Of a stretch of DNA of 64,000 nt, positions 47,441-58,029 are shown one piece after another; the stretch's first letter is position 1, and every line of letters starts with the position of its first letter. Source of the DNA: Pontibaca salina (GTDB taxonomy: Bacteria > Pseudomonadota > Alphaproteobacteria > Rhodobacterales > Rhodobacteraceae); the NCBI RefSeq assembly GCF_016307205.1, contig NZ_JAEIJD010000001.1, positions 310,001 through 374,000 of the forward strand, written 5' to 3'. Under the pieces are notes generated by a model. It ran no database searches, was not told the DNA's origin, and saw nothing but the letters and a program-made list of their open reading frames with translations. The position numbers and the translations under genes were made by a program.

Positions 47441-48682
47441 TCAATGCGATAAAAGCGATGCGAGGAAATCTTTGCGCCCGCCGACCCGCTCGGCACGCCA
47501 GATGCCTGTTTCTTCGGCCAGTGGTGCGGCGATCAAGTCGTCGCCCCGCCAGATCGCAGGCGTGGCAATAAGCGAAGCGCGCGGTCGGCCGCTTACGCGC
47601 CAGTTGCGACATTGGGCAAGGCCCGCCGCCCCAAGTGCGCGAATCTCATGTTCGGGGGTGAATGGCCCAGCCAGCCGCCAAAGCCCATCCCAGGCCTGAT
47701 CTGGAGCCGCCTGAAAGGATTTTACAGCCTCGTATTCGCGCGCGATACGAATCGCATCTTTTTGCTGTAAAATCCGACACCCGCCCAGCGTACCGGACAG
47801 ATCGGCAACAGCCGCCTGTAACGGCACTCGACGGGGCAGATAGTCACCTCCCCCGACCCAACGGATGGCTTGGCCCAGCAAGCGCCGCGCGACCTCATCC
47901 GGAAGGGAGCGGAACTCCGGCAGGGCAAAGACCACGTCGCCACCATCGATCGCGGCAATCTGTAGTGCCGCAGAATAAGTCTGCTGTTTCAGCGCATCAC
48001 GGGCGCTTTGCATATTTGCGGCGACTTGCGCCAGCTTGGGCGCGGTCAGACCAAGTGAATGCAAAACACCAAGCGCTTTTCGCACTCGGATTCTATCATA
48101 GGCCAAATCTTCGTTGCCCGGATCCTCGGCCCAACACAGGCCCTGACGGCGCAGATAATCGCGTAAATCCGCGCGCGACTGCTTCAGCATGGGGCGAATC
48201 AGGGTGATGCCGCTCAAGGGCGTGCGCTCCGCCATCGCCGAAAGGCCATCCACGCCCGACGCGCGTGCCAGACGCATCAACACTGTCTCGGCCTGGTCAT
48301 CAATGGTGTGGCCGGTTGCAACCATCGAGATCTCATTGTTCTTAGCCCAATCGGCAAGCAACTCATACCGTGCCCGCCGGGCGCGATCTTGCATGTTGCC
48401 GCGCCCGCCCCAGCCGTGCCAGTGCAGAATCTGGTGAGAAATCCCCAATTGCTGTGCGAGGCGGGCCACATCTTCAGCCTCTTGCGCGGCCTCCGGGCGT
48501 AAGCCGTGGTTCACCGTTGCCGCGAACAGGGTGACCTCCCGGTCGTCAAAACACCGGGTCAGAAGATGCAATAAGGCAACAGAATCACCGCCACCAGATA
48601 CTGCTACCCCGATCCGCGCGGGCGGATTGGCGCCAAAAACGGCGCGCAAAGCCCCGATCAGCGTCCTGTCGGCACTGCTCAA
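47441..48682 (-). CDS. tilS: tRNA(Ile)-lysidine synthetase
   Basis: Modifies C34 of the CAU-anticodon tRNA-Ile to lysidine so that it reads AUA. The 413-residue protein has the PP-loop SGGGDSVALLHL, then VNHGLRPEAAQEAE and the GHTIDDQAETVLMRLARASG motif of TilS. The C-terminal part is more variable. The start is TTG 48682, which overlaps the ybgF stop, so the genes are coupled. Confidence 0.94.
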   Translation of the reverse strand: MSSADRTLIGALRAVFGANPPARIGVAVSGGGDSVALLHLLTRCFDDREVTLFAATVNHGLRPEAAQEAEDVARLAQQLGISHQILHWHGWGGRGNMQDRARRARYELLADWAKNNEISMVATGHTIDDQAETVLMRLARASGVDGLSAMAERTPLSGITLIRPMLKQSRADLRDYLRRQGLCWAEDPGNEDLAYDRIRVRKALGVLHSLGLTAPKLAQVAANMQSARDALKQQTYSAALQIAAIDGGDVVFALPEFRSLPDEVARRLLGQAIRWVGGGDYLPRRVPLQAAVADLSGTLGGCRILQQKDAIRIAREYEAVKSFQAAPDQAWDGLWRLAGPFTPEHEIRALGAAGLAQCRNWRVSGRPRASLIATPAIWRGDDLIAAPLAEETGIWRAERVGGRKDFLASLLSH

Positions 48683-49518
48683 GAGCAGCCTAGGCGGGCC
48701 ATCTCGTCGCGCGCTTGTGAAACTGCCGACGCGTCTGGGAACCGGATACCAACCTCGGCCAGGGTCACACAGGCTTGGCTTACCTGGTCCAAGCGCCCCA
48801 GCGCCACACCCAATTCATAAAGCGCATCAGGCGCCTTGGGGCCATCGGGCGCGGCTGTGAAAGCCGCCAGATAGGCACGCGCCGCTTCGCGGGTATCGCC
48901 AATTGCATCCAGTGCCTTACCATGGGTCAGATTAGCCTGTGCCGCCAGCGGACTGCCGGGATAGTTGGCGTTGAAGTCCGCCAGAAGTTCAGCCGCCTTC
49001 TGGTTATCGCCTGCCTCCAACGCCGCCTGCGCCGCTTTGAAGTCGTTTTCTTCCCCGACCGCCAATTCGCTGCTTGGGGCAGCGTCGCTCGGCGTTCCGA
49101 TCTGCCCCGCAGCTGGGGCTTGCGGGCCTTCCAGATCACCGCCGCCCAATGTGCTGGTTTCCCCCAGCGCGCTGATATCCCCGCCTTCCAATTCGACCAG
49201 ACGGAACTCAAGATCGCCGATCCGGTTGGTACCGTCGCGCACCACCTGATTGATGCGATTCTCCAGGTTTTCGGTCAGCGCGGTCAGCCGCTGCAATTCG
49301 GTTTCCATCACGGCAACACGTTCCAGAACGCCGCTGCCTTCAAGGTTGAGCGATGTGTTGCCAGTGGTCGAAAGCTCGCGCTGAAGGCGCTTCATTTCGA
49401 CATTCAGAATGGTCAGCTCCTGACGGATATCGGCCAATGTCTGCTTGTCCTGCGCCGCCAAGGGCAGCGGCACAAAGGCAAGGGCAGCAATCAACGCAAA
49501 TCCGGCAATACGCATCAT
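48679..49518 (-). CDS. ybgF: Tol-Pal system protein YbgF / CpoB
   Basis: Periplasmic TPR protein that links the Tol system to PBP1b-dependent peptidoglycan synthesis. The 279-residue protein has a Sec signal (RIAGFALIAALAFVPLPLAA), an N-terminal trimerising coiled coil (TLADIRQELTILNVEMKRLQ...), a Gly/Pro/Ala-rich linker, and C-terminal TPR repeats (AALEAGDNQKAAELLADFNANYP). The ATG pair at 49518 and 49515 is ambiguous. Confidence 0.93.
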   Translation of the reverse strand: MMRIAGFALIAALAFVPLPLAAQDKQTLADIRQELTILNVEMKRLQRELSTTGNTSLNLEGSGVLERVAVMETELQRLTALTENLENRINQVVRDGTNRIGDLEFRLVELEGGDISALGETSTLGGGDLEGPQAPAAGQIGTPSDAAPSSELAVGEENDFKAAQAALEAGDNQKAAELLADFNANYPGSPLAAQANLTHGKALDAIGDTREAARAYLAAFTAAPDGPKAPDALYELGVALGRLDQVSQACVTLAEVGIRFPDASAVSQARDEMARLGCS

Positions 49519-49519
49519 T

Positions 49520-50029
49520 TTATCCCGTCAATCCGCCTGCAAGCACCGTCACCGCGCGGCGGTTCTTGGAATAGCAGGCTTCTACGCTGCAGATTTCGAT
49601 GGGACGTTCCTTACCATAGCTGATGGTCTTGAGACGGCTCGCCGGAACCCCACTGGTGACCAGATATTCCCGCACTGTGTTGGCCCGCCGCGCGCCCAGC
49701 GCAAGGTTATATTCGCGAGTCCCTTTTTCGTCGGCATGGCCTTCGATGACTGCGGTATAATCCGTGTTGGTCAGCAGCCATTGCGACTGTCCGTCCAGCG
49801 TGGCGCGCGCCTCGGGTGACAGGCCGGACTGGTCGTTCGCAAAAAACACACGATCGCCAATCGCCTCCTGGAAGAATATCGGCGAACGCGGGTCCGAAGC
49901 CGACCCCGGCGCAAATGTACCGCTTCCCGCCGCAGCGCCGCCCATTCCATCGCCCAATCGCGACGGGTCGTTACATGCTGCGAGGCCCAACAATGCCGCC
50001 GCTATGATCCACTTGCCCAGATTGCCCAT
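49520..50029 (-). CDS. pal: Peptidoglycan-associated lipoprotein
   Basis: Outer-membrane lipoprotein that binds peptidoglycan and interacts with TolB. The 169-residue protein has a lipobox LLGLAAC and an OmpA-like domain whose EGHADEKGTREYNLALGARRANTVREYL motif contacts diaminopimelate. YSKNRRAVTVLAG is the usual end. It ends one base before the ybgF start region and follows tolB. Confidence 0.97.
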   Translation of the reverse strand: MGNLGKWIIAAALLGLAACNDPSRLGDGMGGAAAGSGTFAPGSASDPRSPIFFQEAIGDRVFFANDQSGLSPEARATLDGQSQWLLTNTDYTAVIEGHADEKGTREYNLALGARRANTVREYLVTSGVPASRLKTISYGKERPIEICSVEACYSKNRRAVTVLAGGLTG

Positions 50030-50114
50030 GTGAGATGCCTCGTTAAGCGTTTCTTATCGGGTCGTGTCTAACACATTCGGAAACTGTTGTGAACGCGTGA
50101 CACCGCGCGCACAA

Positions 50115-51434
50115 TCAATTTTGCAGTGGCGACCATGACGGGTCTGACGCGCCTTCCGGTGTCCGTATCTGCTTGAGGTTTCGCCCGGTGATATCGACGG
50201 AATAAAGTGTCGACCGCCCGTCCGCGCCTTGGGTTTCGCGGGCAAACATGATCACGCGGCCATTCGGGGCCCAAGTCGGCCCCTCATCCAAGAACGACGC
50301 GGTCAGCAGCCGTTCCTCGCTGCCATCGGTGCGCATCACGCCAATGTGAAAGCGACCCTTGTTCTGCTTGGTAAAGGCGATCAGATCGCCGCGCGGTGAC
50401 CAGACCGGCGTGCCATAGCGCCCCTGTCCGAAACTGATCCGCTTTGCTTCGCCGCCGCTGGCAGGCATGATATAAAGCTGCGGCGCGCCCGAACGATCGC
50501 TTTCAAACACCATCTGGGTACCGTCGGGCGAGTAGCTGGGAGCTGTTTCAATCGCGGGTGTGCTGGTGAGACGGGTTTGCTGGCCGCTGGCGATATCCAG
50601 CGTATAGATATCCGTGTTACCGCCACGTTCGAGCGAGAACGCGACCGTGCGCCCATCGGGCGAAAACCGCGGCGAAAAGCTCATCGTGCCCTCGGCGGTT
50701 TGCAACGCCCGGCGCTCCACGGCATCGACATCCAGAACATAGATGCGGGGAAAGTCGCTTTCATAGCTGGTATAAAGCACCCGATCACCGGTGGGCGAAA
50801 ACCGCGGTGCCAAAACAAGCTCGGCACTGTCGGTCAGATATTTTATGTTCGCGCCATCATAATCCATGATCGCGAGCCGCTTGCGGCGCTGGTTCTTGGG
50901 GCCGGTTTCCGATACGAAGACCACCCGGCTGTCGAAATAGCCCCCCTCGCCAGTGATCCGGCTGTAAACTTGGTCGGCCACCTTATGCGCCATGCGTCGC
51001 CAGCCATCCACGGTGCCGGCGAATTGTAGACCACTGCCCAGTTCGGCACCGGAAAACACGTCATACACCCGGAACCGAACTGTCAGGTTCTGGCCCGAGA
51101 CCGAGACCGCGCCGGTAATCAGCGCCTGTGCGTTCACCGCTTTCCAGTCGGCATATTGCACCGGCGCGTTGAAATCGCTGACGCTGCCGATATGCGCACT
51201 GGCAGGAATTTCCCGAAACAGCCCGGTCCCGGTAAGATCCGCCGCCACCACCCGCGCCAGATCTTTGGCCGCTTGGGCGGCAGCGGGATTATCGGGCACA
51301 AAATCAGGCACCGCAAAGGGCAAGGGTTCGATCACGCCTTCGGTGATTTCGATGCGCAGCGGGCCGTCTTGGGCGGCTACGGGCGCGGCCAACAGTGTCG
51401 CGCCAAGCAAGAGGCTGACCAGAAATCTTGTCAT
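50115..51434 (-). CDS. tolB: Tol-Pal system beta-propeller protein TolB
   Basis: Periplasmic beta-propeller that releases Pal from peptidoglycan when TolA acts. The 439-residue protein has a Sec signal ([19 protein letters not shown]), an alpha/beta N-terminal domain, and six WD-like propeller blades seen as repeated RFSPDG/SYSPDG-type motifs ([59 protein letters not shown]). The ATG 51434 overlaps tolA as ATGA. Confidence 0.97.
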   Translation of the reverse strand: MTRFLVSLLLGATLLAAPVAAQDGPLRIEITEGVIEPLPFAVPDFVPDNPAAAQAAKDLARVVAADLTGTGLFREIPASAHIGSVSDFNAPVQYADWKAVNAQALITGAVSVSGQNLTVRFRVYDVFSGAELGSGLQFAGTVDGWRRMAHKVADQVYSRITGEGGYFDSRVVFVSETGPKNQRRKRLAIMDYDGANIKYLTDSAELVLAPRFSPTGDRVLYTSYESDFPRIYVLDVDAVERRALQTAEGTMSFSPRFSPDGRTVAFSLERGGNTDIYTLDIASGQQTRLTSTPAIETAPSYSPDGTQMVFESDRSGAPQLYIMPASGGEAKRISFGQGRYGTPVWSPRGDLIAFTKQNKGRFHIGVMRTDGSEERLLTASFLDEGPTWAPNGRVIMFARETQGADGRSTLYSVDITGRNLKQIRTPEGASDPSWSPLQN

Positions 51435-52585
51435 TTGATCCGCATCCTTTCCGGATTGAACGTCATTTCGATGTCGCGCCATTGGTCGTATTTTTCAACC
51501 GGCAGATTGAAGCCGGGCGCGCCACAGCGGATGATCGCCCGCCGTGCCGCCCCGAACGCATCCTGGGCCGACCCTGCGGTTCCGCCCGAATGCGACAAGA
51601 GGCGAATCGACCCTGCATCGGGCCTGCCATCCCGCGCCAATTTGACCCCGACCACCACGGTCGTAGCCAGCGCATCTGACGACAGCGACCCGACATTCCA
51701 GCACGCCGACACCGCGACACGCAGCGCCTCGCGTTCGCCTGCTGACAGCGGTGGCCCGCTGGGCGCAGCCGGTGCGGCGGGCGCATCGGCCAGCGCCTCG
51801 GCAAGCACATCGTCGATGGCGTCGGCGGTGTTATCCGTTTGCAGAGGCGTCTCGACCGGGGTTTCCGCCGGGGCTGTCGGGGTCTCTGCCGGGGCGGTTG
51901 GCTCCTTCTCGGCGACGGCTTCGGGCTTTGTCGGCCGGCGCGAAGGCGGACGCGGCGATTTTGCGGGCGCGCTGCGCGGCGGTTCCGCCGTCTCGGGCAC
52001 GATCTGATCGGCAGCCTCTTCGGGGGCGGTTTCTTCCTGTGCCTCTTGCGGTGTCTCTGCACCCTCGTCCGCGGTGACCTCGGGCTGGGCGACCTGATCA
52101 GGGGTTGCATCGGGCGGAGGTGGCGCGACCGGCGTCGGTGCAACCCGGTCAATCGGGCGCGGCACCGGACGCGGGCTGACCGGATCGGGCAAGGCGACGA
52201 TCTGGTCCTGTTGCTGCTCCATCACCGGTGGCGTATCGCGCACCTCAGCGTCGGGGGCAGGCGGCTCGGGGGTCGGGTCGGGTACCGGCGCGGGCTCAGG
52301 GTCCAGAGCTTGCTCTGGTGCGGCCTGTTCCGGCGGAGCATCGTTTGTCAATTCAACCTCTGGTGCCGGAGCCATCGATGGCTCCGGCACTGCTGTGCTC
52401 TCCGGCGTTTCGGCCGCTTCGGGCGCAGGGCGCGCGGTGGTCATCGCGGCGTATTCCTCGGCCGAGATCAGCGCCACGTCAGTTACTTGTGCAGGCAATG
52501 GCCGCGACGTGAACGAGCCCCCGAACAGGAGCCAGCCAATCAGAGCCACATGGGCAATGCCCGAGATTTTGGTGCCGGTTTGCAA
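51431..52585 (-). CDS. tolA: Cell-envelope integrity protein TolA
   Basis: Inner-membrane-anchored energy transducer reaching through the periplasm to TolB and Pal. An N-terminal membrane helix ([19 protein letters not shown]) is followed by a Pro/Glu/Ala-rich linker of roughly 200 residues rather than the long Lys/Ala helix of enterobacteria. The C-terminal TonB-like domain has [18 protein letters not shown], conserved in alphaproteobacterial TolA. The start is TTG 52585. Confidence 0.9.
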   Translation of the reverse strand: MQTGTKISGIAHVALIGWLLFGGSFTSRPLPAQVTDVALISAEEYAAMTTARPAPEAAETPESTAVPEPSMAPAPEVELTNDAPPEQAAPEQALDPEPAPVPDPTPEPPAPDAEVRDTPPVMEQQQDQIVALPDPVSPRPVPRPIDRVAPTPVAPPPPDATPDQVAQPEVTADEGAETPQEAQEETAPEEAADQIVPETAEPPRSAPAKSPRPPSRRPTKPEAVAEKEPTAPAETPTAPAETPVETPLQTDNTADAIDDVLAEALADAPAAPAAPSGPPLSAGEREALRVAVSACWNVGSLSSDALATTVVVGVKLARDGRPDAGSIRLLSHSGGTAGSAQDAFGAARRAIIRCGAPGFNLPVEKYDQWRDIEMTFNPERMRIK

Positions 52586-52594
52586 ACCGTCGCC

Positions 52595-53068
52595 TCACCG
52601 TTCCGCTTGGTCCAGCGTCGGCCCGCCAGTATCGGTCACAAGGCCCACGTTGGAAAATCCGCCCGCATTCAGCGCGCCCATCACCTGCATCACATCCTGA
52701 TAGGGAATCGCCCCATCGGCCCGCAGGAAAATCTGCTTCCCGCCACGCTCGGCCGCAATGGCGCGCAGTTTTGGAATCAACTGATCGCGCGGCGTCGCTG
52801 TTGTCTGAATCTGGATCTCACCCGAAGCGGTCAGCGTCACGGTCAGCGGCTCCTCGGAATCCGATGGCAGCGCATTGGCCGCAGTCTTGGGCAAGTCTAC
52901 CGGCACGCCAACCGTCAAAAGCGGCGCGGCGACCATGAAGATGATCAACAGCACCAGCATCACGTCGACGAACGGCGTCACGTTGATCTCGGACATTGGT
53001 CGCGTCTGCGATCGACCACCCCGGCGCGCCCGTCGCCGCCCCCCCGATTGCTGAGCTCCTGCACCCAT
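52595..53068 (-). CDS. tolR: Tol-Pal system protein TolR
   Basis: ExbD-family subunit of the proton-driven TolQR motor. The 157-residue protein has a basic N-terminus, a single membrane helix with the ion-channel aspartate (NVTPFVDVMLVLLIIFMVAAP) and a periplasmic domain. Ten bases separate it from tolA. Confidence 0.96.
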   Translation of the reverse strand: MGAGAQQSGGRRRARRGGRSQTRPMSEINVTPFVDVMLVLLIIFMVAAPLLTVGVPVDLPKTAANALPSDSEEPLTVTLTASGEIQIQTTATPRDQLIPKLRAIAAERGGKQIFLRADGAIPYQDVMQVMGALNAGGFSNVGLVTDTGGPTLDQAER

Positions 53069-53071
53069 GGC

Positions 53072-53767
53072 TTAACTGTCCAACTGTCGGCTGAGGATGG
53101 TCGCGAACTCGTCGGCGAACGATTCATATCCGGCAATGATCCGGTCACTGTCCGAACTCAGCTTGTTGTAAAAAATCACCGCAGGGATCGCGGCCAGCAG
53201 GCCAAGCCCAGTGGCCAGCAGAGCTTCCGCAATGCCGGGGGCGACGACGGCCAGATTCGTATTTTGCTGCTCGGCAATCTCGATAAATGCGTTCATGATC
53301 CCCCAGACGGTCCCGAACAGACCGACAAAGGGCGCAATCGATCCGACGGTTGCCAGAATCGGCAGCCCTTTCTGAAGCGATTCGGCCTCTTTGTTGATCG
53401 CCACATCCATGCTGCGGTCGATTCGGGCTTGCGCCCCGGCAATCAACTCACCATCGGTGCGATGCGATCGGTGCCACTCGGTCATACCCGCGGCAAATAC
53501 CCGTTCCGGACTGCCGGGTGGATTTGGCCCGATCTGCTCGAACAGACCGTCCAGCGGCTCGCCCGACCAGAACGCCCTGTCGAACTGCTCTGCTTCGGCG
53601 CGCGCGGCGCGATAATTCAACAGTTTCTGGATGATGATCGCCCATGACCAGAAGGACGCGACGATCAAGAGAATCATCACCAGCTTCACGATCAGTGTTG
53701 CTCGCGCGAAAAGGGCCCACATAGAGAAATCAATCCCCTGCGCAACTGCCAGCGTTTCTGCTTCCAT
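53072..53767 (-). CDS. tolQ: Tol-Pal system protein TolQ
   Basis: ExbB/MotA-family subunit of the TolQR motor. The 231-residue protein has three membrane segments: one near residues 16-40, and two later (ATVGSIAPFVGLFGTVWGIMNAF; ALLATGLGLLAAIPAVIFYNKL) with the threonines of the proton path. It is only three bases from tolR, in the usual order. Confidence 0.96.
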   Translation of the reverse strand: MEAETLAVAQGIDFSMWALFARATLIVKLVMILLIVASFWSWAIIIQKLLNYRAARAEAEQFDRAFWSGEPLDGLFEQIGPNPPGSPERVFAAGMTEWHRSHRTDGELIAGAQARIDRSMDVAINKEAESLQKGLPILATVGSIAPFVGLFGTVWGIMNAFIEIAEQQNTNLAVVAPGIAEALLATGLGLLAAIPAVIFYNKLSSDSDRIIAGYESFADEFATILSRQLDS

Positions 53768-53870
53768 ATTGCCTGCTCTTTAACTGCCGTATTGTCGGTC
53801 TGACCCGGTTTTTCCGAGCGCCACCTCAGTTAGCCGACATTTGACTATTTAGCTACTAACATCCCCGCGA

Positions 53871-54257
53871 TCACTTCCCCAATACGCGAATCTCTGCCGG
53901 AAGCCGCACGGGGCGACCGCTTTGGCTCATGCAGACCACTGTAACGCGGGCGCGAAAAATCGCATCGCCCTCCCGGCTCACCACCTGATCCAGCACCATG
54001 CGCGCACCGCTCATCTCGGCAATCGCGGTCTCCACCACAAGTTCGTCGTCAAACCGTGCGGCGGCCAGATAATCCGCCTCGACACGGCGCACCACCCAGA
54101 CGAATCCAGCGTCGCGCATGGCATTCTGGTCATTGCCCAACGCGCGAACCCAGTCGCTGCGGGCGCGCTCGATATAGCGCAGATAATTGGCGTGATAGAC
54201 GACGCCGCCCATGTCGGTGTCCTCGTAATAGACCCGAACCGGAAACTTATGGCTCAT
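53871..54257 (-). CDS. ybgC: Acyl-CoA thioesterase YbgC
   Basis: A 128-residue hot-dog thioesterase. It has the family opening VRVYYEDTDMGGVVYHANYLRYIERARSDWV with the catalytic-type aspartate in EDTD. It precedes tolQ in most proteobacteria, where it acts on acyl-CoA or ACP. The ATG 54257 overlaps the upstream gene stop as ATGA; a GTG nine bases upstream is possible. Confidence 0.94.
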   Translation of the reverse strand: MSHKFPVRVYYEDTDMGGVVYHANYLRYIERARSDWVRALGNDQNAMRDAGFVWVVRRVEADYLAAARFDDELVVETAIAEMSGARMVLDQVVSREGDAIFRARVTVVCMSQSGRPVRLPAEIRVLGK

Positions 54258-54877
54258 CCACCGCACTCCATCCGCGCAAACAGCCGCAGCGCATGGGCGG
54301 GATCGCGCGCTGTGTCGGGCAGCACCGGATCATAGGCAGCCCGGATTAACGCAGCGATCTCGGGGCGCAACACCGGCACTTGGTCCGCCAAGGCCAGCAA
54401 TGAACGCTGCCGAAATGCCTTCTGCCCCCAAAGCAACATGACCTGCGCCACCTGGCTCAATGCCAGAGCTTGGGCCGACATACCGGCCAGCGCCGAATCC
54501 ATCCGCAGGAAAACGAAAGCAGCCCGGATCGCCCCCTTCGAATCGAACCGGAAAAGCCGGTACTGGTTTGCGTCTTCTGCAGCCAGCCGCGTCACCAGAG
54601 CATCAAGGTCCGGAATCATCCGGCCCAAGTCCGGCACCCCGAGCAATTCGTCCCAATCGCGAAAGAAGAAGACCATGCAATTGCTGCCAAGCTCGGGATC
54701 AGTTTCGGCCAATTTGTGTCCGCTCAGCACCGCCATCGCCTCGAACGCGCCCTTGACCACCTGCAATGTCGCGTCCTCGACACCAAACACCACAGGTGCA
54801 ATTGGCCGCCCCCAGCGCGCAAACAGAAATGTGCCATCATCGCCGGTAAACAGCGCTTCGATCTCGTCTGGCCCCAT
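54254..54877 (-). CDS. Conserved hypothetical protein coupled to ybgC/tol
   Basis: A 207-residue protein of unknown function, starting MGPDEIEALFTGDDGTF. It has no signal peptide, membrane helix or clear motif. A conserved-looking segment is MVFFFRDWDELLGVPDLGRMIPDL. The stop overlaps the ybgC ATG, so it is translated with the Tol-Pal operon and probably heads it. The frame upstream of 54877 runs through the leuA leader and is not coding. Confidence 0.75.
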   Translation of the reverse strand: MGPDEIEALFTGDDGTFLFARWGRPIAPVVFGVEDATLQVVKGAFEAMAVLSGHKLAETDPELGSNCMVFFFRDWDELLGVPDLGRMIPDLDALVTRLAAEDANQYRLFRFDSKGAIRAAFVFLRMDSALAGMSAQALALSQVAQVMLLWGQKAFRQRSLLALADQVPVLRPEIAALIRAAYDPVLPDTARDPAHALRLFARMECGG

Positions 54878-54954
54878 GTTTTCCACTTTCCTCAGATACC
54901 CCACGGAAGGCGCCGGTCTATTAGAGTCGGCACCAAAACGATGGAAATTGGTAC

Positions 54955-54983
54955 TTTCATTTGCTGCTGACAAGGGTATACAC
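54955..54983 (+). promoter_or_regulatory. Candidate promoter of the leuA leader
   Basis: TATACA at 54978-54983 is a good -10 hexamer. A weak -35 (CTTTCA, 54955-54960) lies 17 bases upstream. The inferred start site is near 54990, giving almost no 5' leader before the leader peptide. Confidence 0.3.
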
Positions 54984-54991
54984 TTCCGCTC

Positions 54992-55081
54992 ATGAGGCAT
55001 GAAGCGCATAAGCATAAGACATTACTGCCCGCCAATTACGGTGCGGCGCTGTGCGCCCTGTTGATCCTAACGCGCCTCTGA
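54992..55081 (+). CDS. Probable leuA leader peptide
   Basis: A 29-codon frame, MRHEAHKHKTLLPANYGAAL then CALLILTRL, upstream of leuA. Seven of 29 residues are leucine, with a cluster at the end (LLILTRL) using CTG, TTG, CTA and CTC. The stop codon lies inside the first arm of a hairpin pair at 55075. This is the layout of an amino-acid attenuator. It lacks a clear ribosome site and could be leaderless. Confidence 0.6.
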   Translation: MRHEAHKHKTLLPANYGAALCALLILTRL

Positions 55082-55127
55082 GCGTGCCATCCCGGCGCGC
55101 CCGCTCAGAGGATGCAGCCCGCGCGCC
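55075..55127 (+). promoter_or_regulatory. Interlocked alternative hairpins before leuA
   Basis: Hairpin A pairs CCTCTGAGCG (55075-55084) with CGCTCAGAGG (55102-55111), ten perfect pairs. Hairpin B pairs GGCGCGC (55094-55100) with GCGCGCC (55121-55127). Each has one arm in the other's loop, so they cannot form together. Arm A1 includes the last leucine codon and stop of the leader, so a ribosome stalled on leucine codons would decide which forms. There is no T run after either, so control could act on translation rather than termination. Confidence 0.6.
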
Positions 55128-55160
55128 ACGGATTTAGGATACCAGACGAAAGATAACGAC

Positions 55161-56735
55161 ATGACCAAAGTAACCGATGCGGACCGCGTGCTGATTCTTG
55201 ACACCACGCTGCGCGATGGTGAGCAAAGCCCTGGCGCCACCATGACCCATGCCGAAAAGCTCGAAATTGCCGGACTTCTGGATGAAATGGGCGTCGACAT
55301 CATTGAAGCCGGCTTTCCGATCGCCTCGGAGGGCGATTTCAGGGCGGTTTCCGAGATCGCCAAAGTAACCCATAATAGCGTGATTTGCGGATTGGCACGC
55401 GCAAGGCTGCCCGACATCGACCGCGCGTGGGAGGCTCTGAAACATGCGCCCCGTAGCCGCATCCACACCTTCATCGGCACCTCGCCCCTGCACCGCGCCA
55501 TTCCGAACCTGACCCAAGACGAAATGGCGGAACGAATCCAACAGACCGTCAGCCACGCGCGCAACCTGTGCGACGATGTGCAATGGTCACCGATGGACGC
55601 CACCCGCACCGAGTGGGATTATCTCAAACGTGTGGTGGAAATCGCGATCAAGGCCGGGGCCAGCACCATCAACATTCCCGATACCGTCGGCTATACTGCG
55701 CCCGAAGAGTCCGCCGATCTGATCCGCCGCCTGATCGAAGAGGTGCCGGGGGCCGACGAGGTGGTTTTCGCCACCCACTGCCACAATGATCTGGGCATGG
55801 CGACCGCCAACAGCCTTGCCGCAGTGGCGGGCGGCGCACGTCAGATTGAGTGCACGATCAACGGGCTGGGTGAACGCGCCGGTAACACCGCCTTGGAAGA
55901 GGTGGTAATGGCCCTGAAGGTGCGCAGCGACATCATGCCTTGGCGCACCAATATCGACACCACTAAGATCATGAACATCTCGCGCCGCGTCGCCACTGTC
56001 TCGGGCTTTCCGGTCCAGTACAACAAGGCAATCGTCGGCAAGAACGCCTTTGCCCATGAAAGCGGCATTCATCAGGACGGGATGCTCAAGAACGCCGAAA
56101 CCTTCGAGATCATGCGCCCCGAAGATATTGGCCTGTCCGCCACCAACCTGATCATGGGCAAACACTCGGGCCGCGCCGCGCTGCGCGCCAAGTTACGGGA
56201 TCTCGGGTTCGAACTGGGCGACAACCAGTTGAAGGACGTGTTCGTGCGGTTCAAGGAACTCGCCGACCGCAAGAAAGAGGTCTATGATGAAGATCTCGTC
56301 GCCCTGATGCGCGCTGGGGACGATCCGGAAAACGATCGCCTGCGGCTTAAATCGCTGCGCGTCACCTGTGGCACTGAAAGGCCGCAGCAGGCGGAACTGA
56401 CGATGATTATCGACGGTGAAGAGGTCAGCACGTCACAAATTGGTGACGGCCCTGTCGACGCAACTTTCAAGGCGGTCAAGACGCTGTTTCCACATGAGGC
56501 CCGTCTGCAGCTTTATCAGGTGCATGCGGTCACCGAAGGCACCGATGCGCAAGCCACCGTATCCGTGCGCATGGAAGAGGCCGGACGCATCGTCACCGGA
56601 CAATCCGCAGATACCGATACGGTGGTGGCCTCGGCCCGTGCCTATGTCAATGCGCTCAACAACTTGCTGGTGCGGCGCGAAAGATCCGCGCCCGGCGAGA
56701 ACCGGCGAGAGATAAACTATAAAGACGTGGTGTAA
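55161..56735 (+). CDS. leuA: 2-isopropylmalate synthase
   Basis: First committed step of leucine synthesis. The 524-residue protein has the TIM-barrel start LILDTTLRDGEQSPGATMT, the HCHNDLGMATANSLAAV metal-binding motif and the GLGERAGNTALEEVVMAL segment, followed by the C-terminal leucine-binding regulatory domain (about residues 390-510). It is the only leu gene here. A strong hairpin follows. Confidence 0.97.
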   Translation: MTKVTDADRVLILDTTLRDGEQSPGATMTHAEKLEIAGLLDEMGVDIIEAGFPIASEGDFRAVSEIAKVTHNSVICGLARARLPDIDRAWEALKHAPRSRIHTFIGTSPLHRAIPNLTQDEMAERIQQTVSHARNLCDDVQWSPMDATRTEWDYLKRVVEIAIKAGASTINIPDTVGYTAPEESADLIRRLIEEVPGADEVVFATHCHNDLGMATANSLAAVAGGARQIECTINGLGERAGNTALEEVVMALKVRSDIMPWRTNIDTTKIMNISRRVATVSGFPVQYNKAIVGKNAFAHESGIHQDGMLKNAETFEIMRPEDIGLSATNLIMGKHSGRAALRAKLRDLGFELGDNQLKDVFVRFKELADRKKEVYDEDLVALMRAGDDPENDRLRLKSLRVTCGTERPQQAELTMIIDGEEVSTSQIGDGPVDATFKAVKTLFPHEARLQLYQVHAVTEGTDAQATVSVRMEEAGRIVTGQSADTDTVVASARAYVNALNNLLVRRERSAPGENRREINYKDVV

Positions 56736-56741
56736 AACTTG

Positions 56742-56774
56742 GCGGGCAGCTTGTCGCTCAGGCAAGCTGCCCGC
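56742..56774 (+). terminator. Hairpin after leuA
   Basis: A perfect 12-bp stem (GCGGGCAGCTTG with CAAGCTGCCCGC) around a nine-base loop, six bases past the leuA stop. No T tract follows, so it may act as a Rho-assisted or processing signal. Confidence 0.7.
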
Positions 56775-56836
56775 GAACCATATACTCAATCGCATTTCAG
56801 CGAAAAGACGCTGCTGGCCACAATTCCACCCTTTAA

Positions 56837-57970
<1,134 letters not shown>

Positions 57971-58029
57971 GCAACGCACTCTTTGTTCGCGATCCGGTTC
58001 ACTGCACGCGGCGCGGCGGAAGGAAGCCA

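Noticed and set aside
51839-53647. 602-codon plus-strand frame
   Set aside because: It is antisense to tolA, tolR and tolQ and has low-complexity Arg/Gly-rich translation; a shadow of GC-rich genes.
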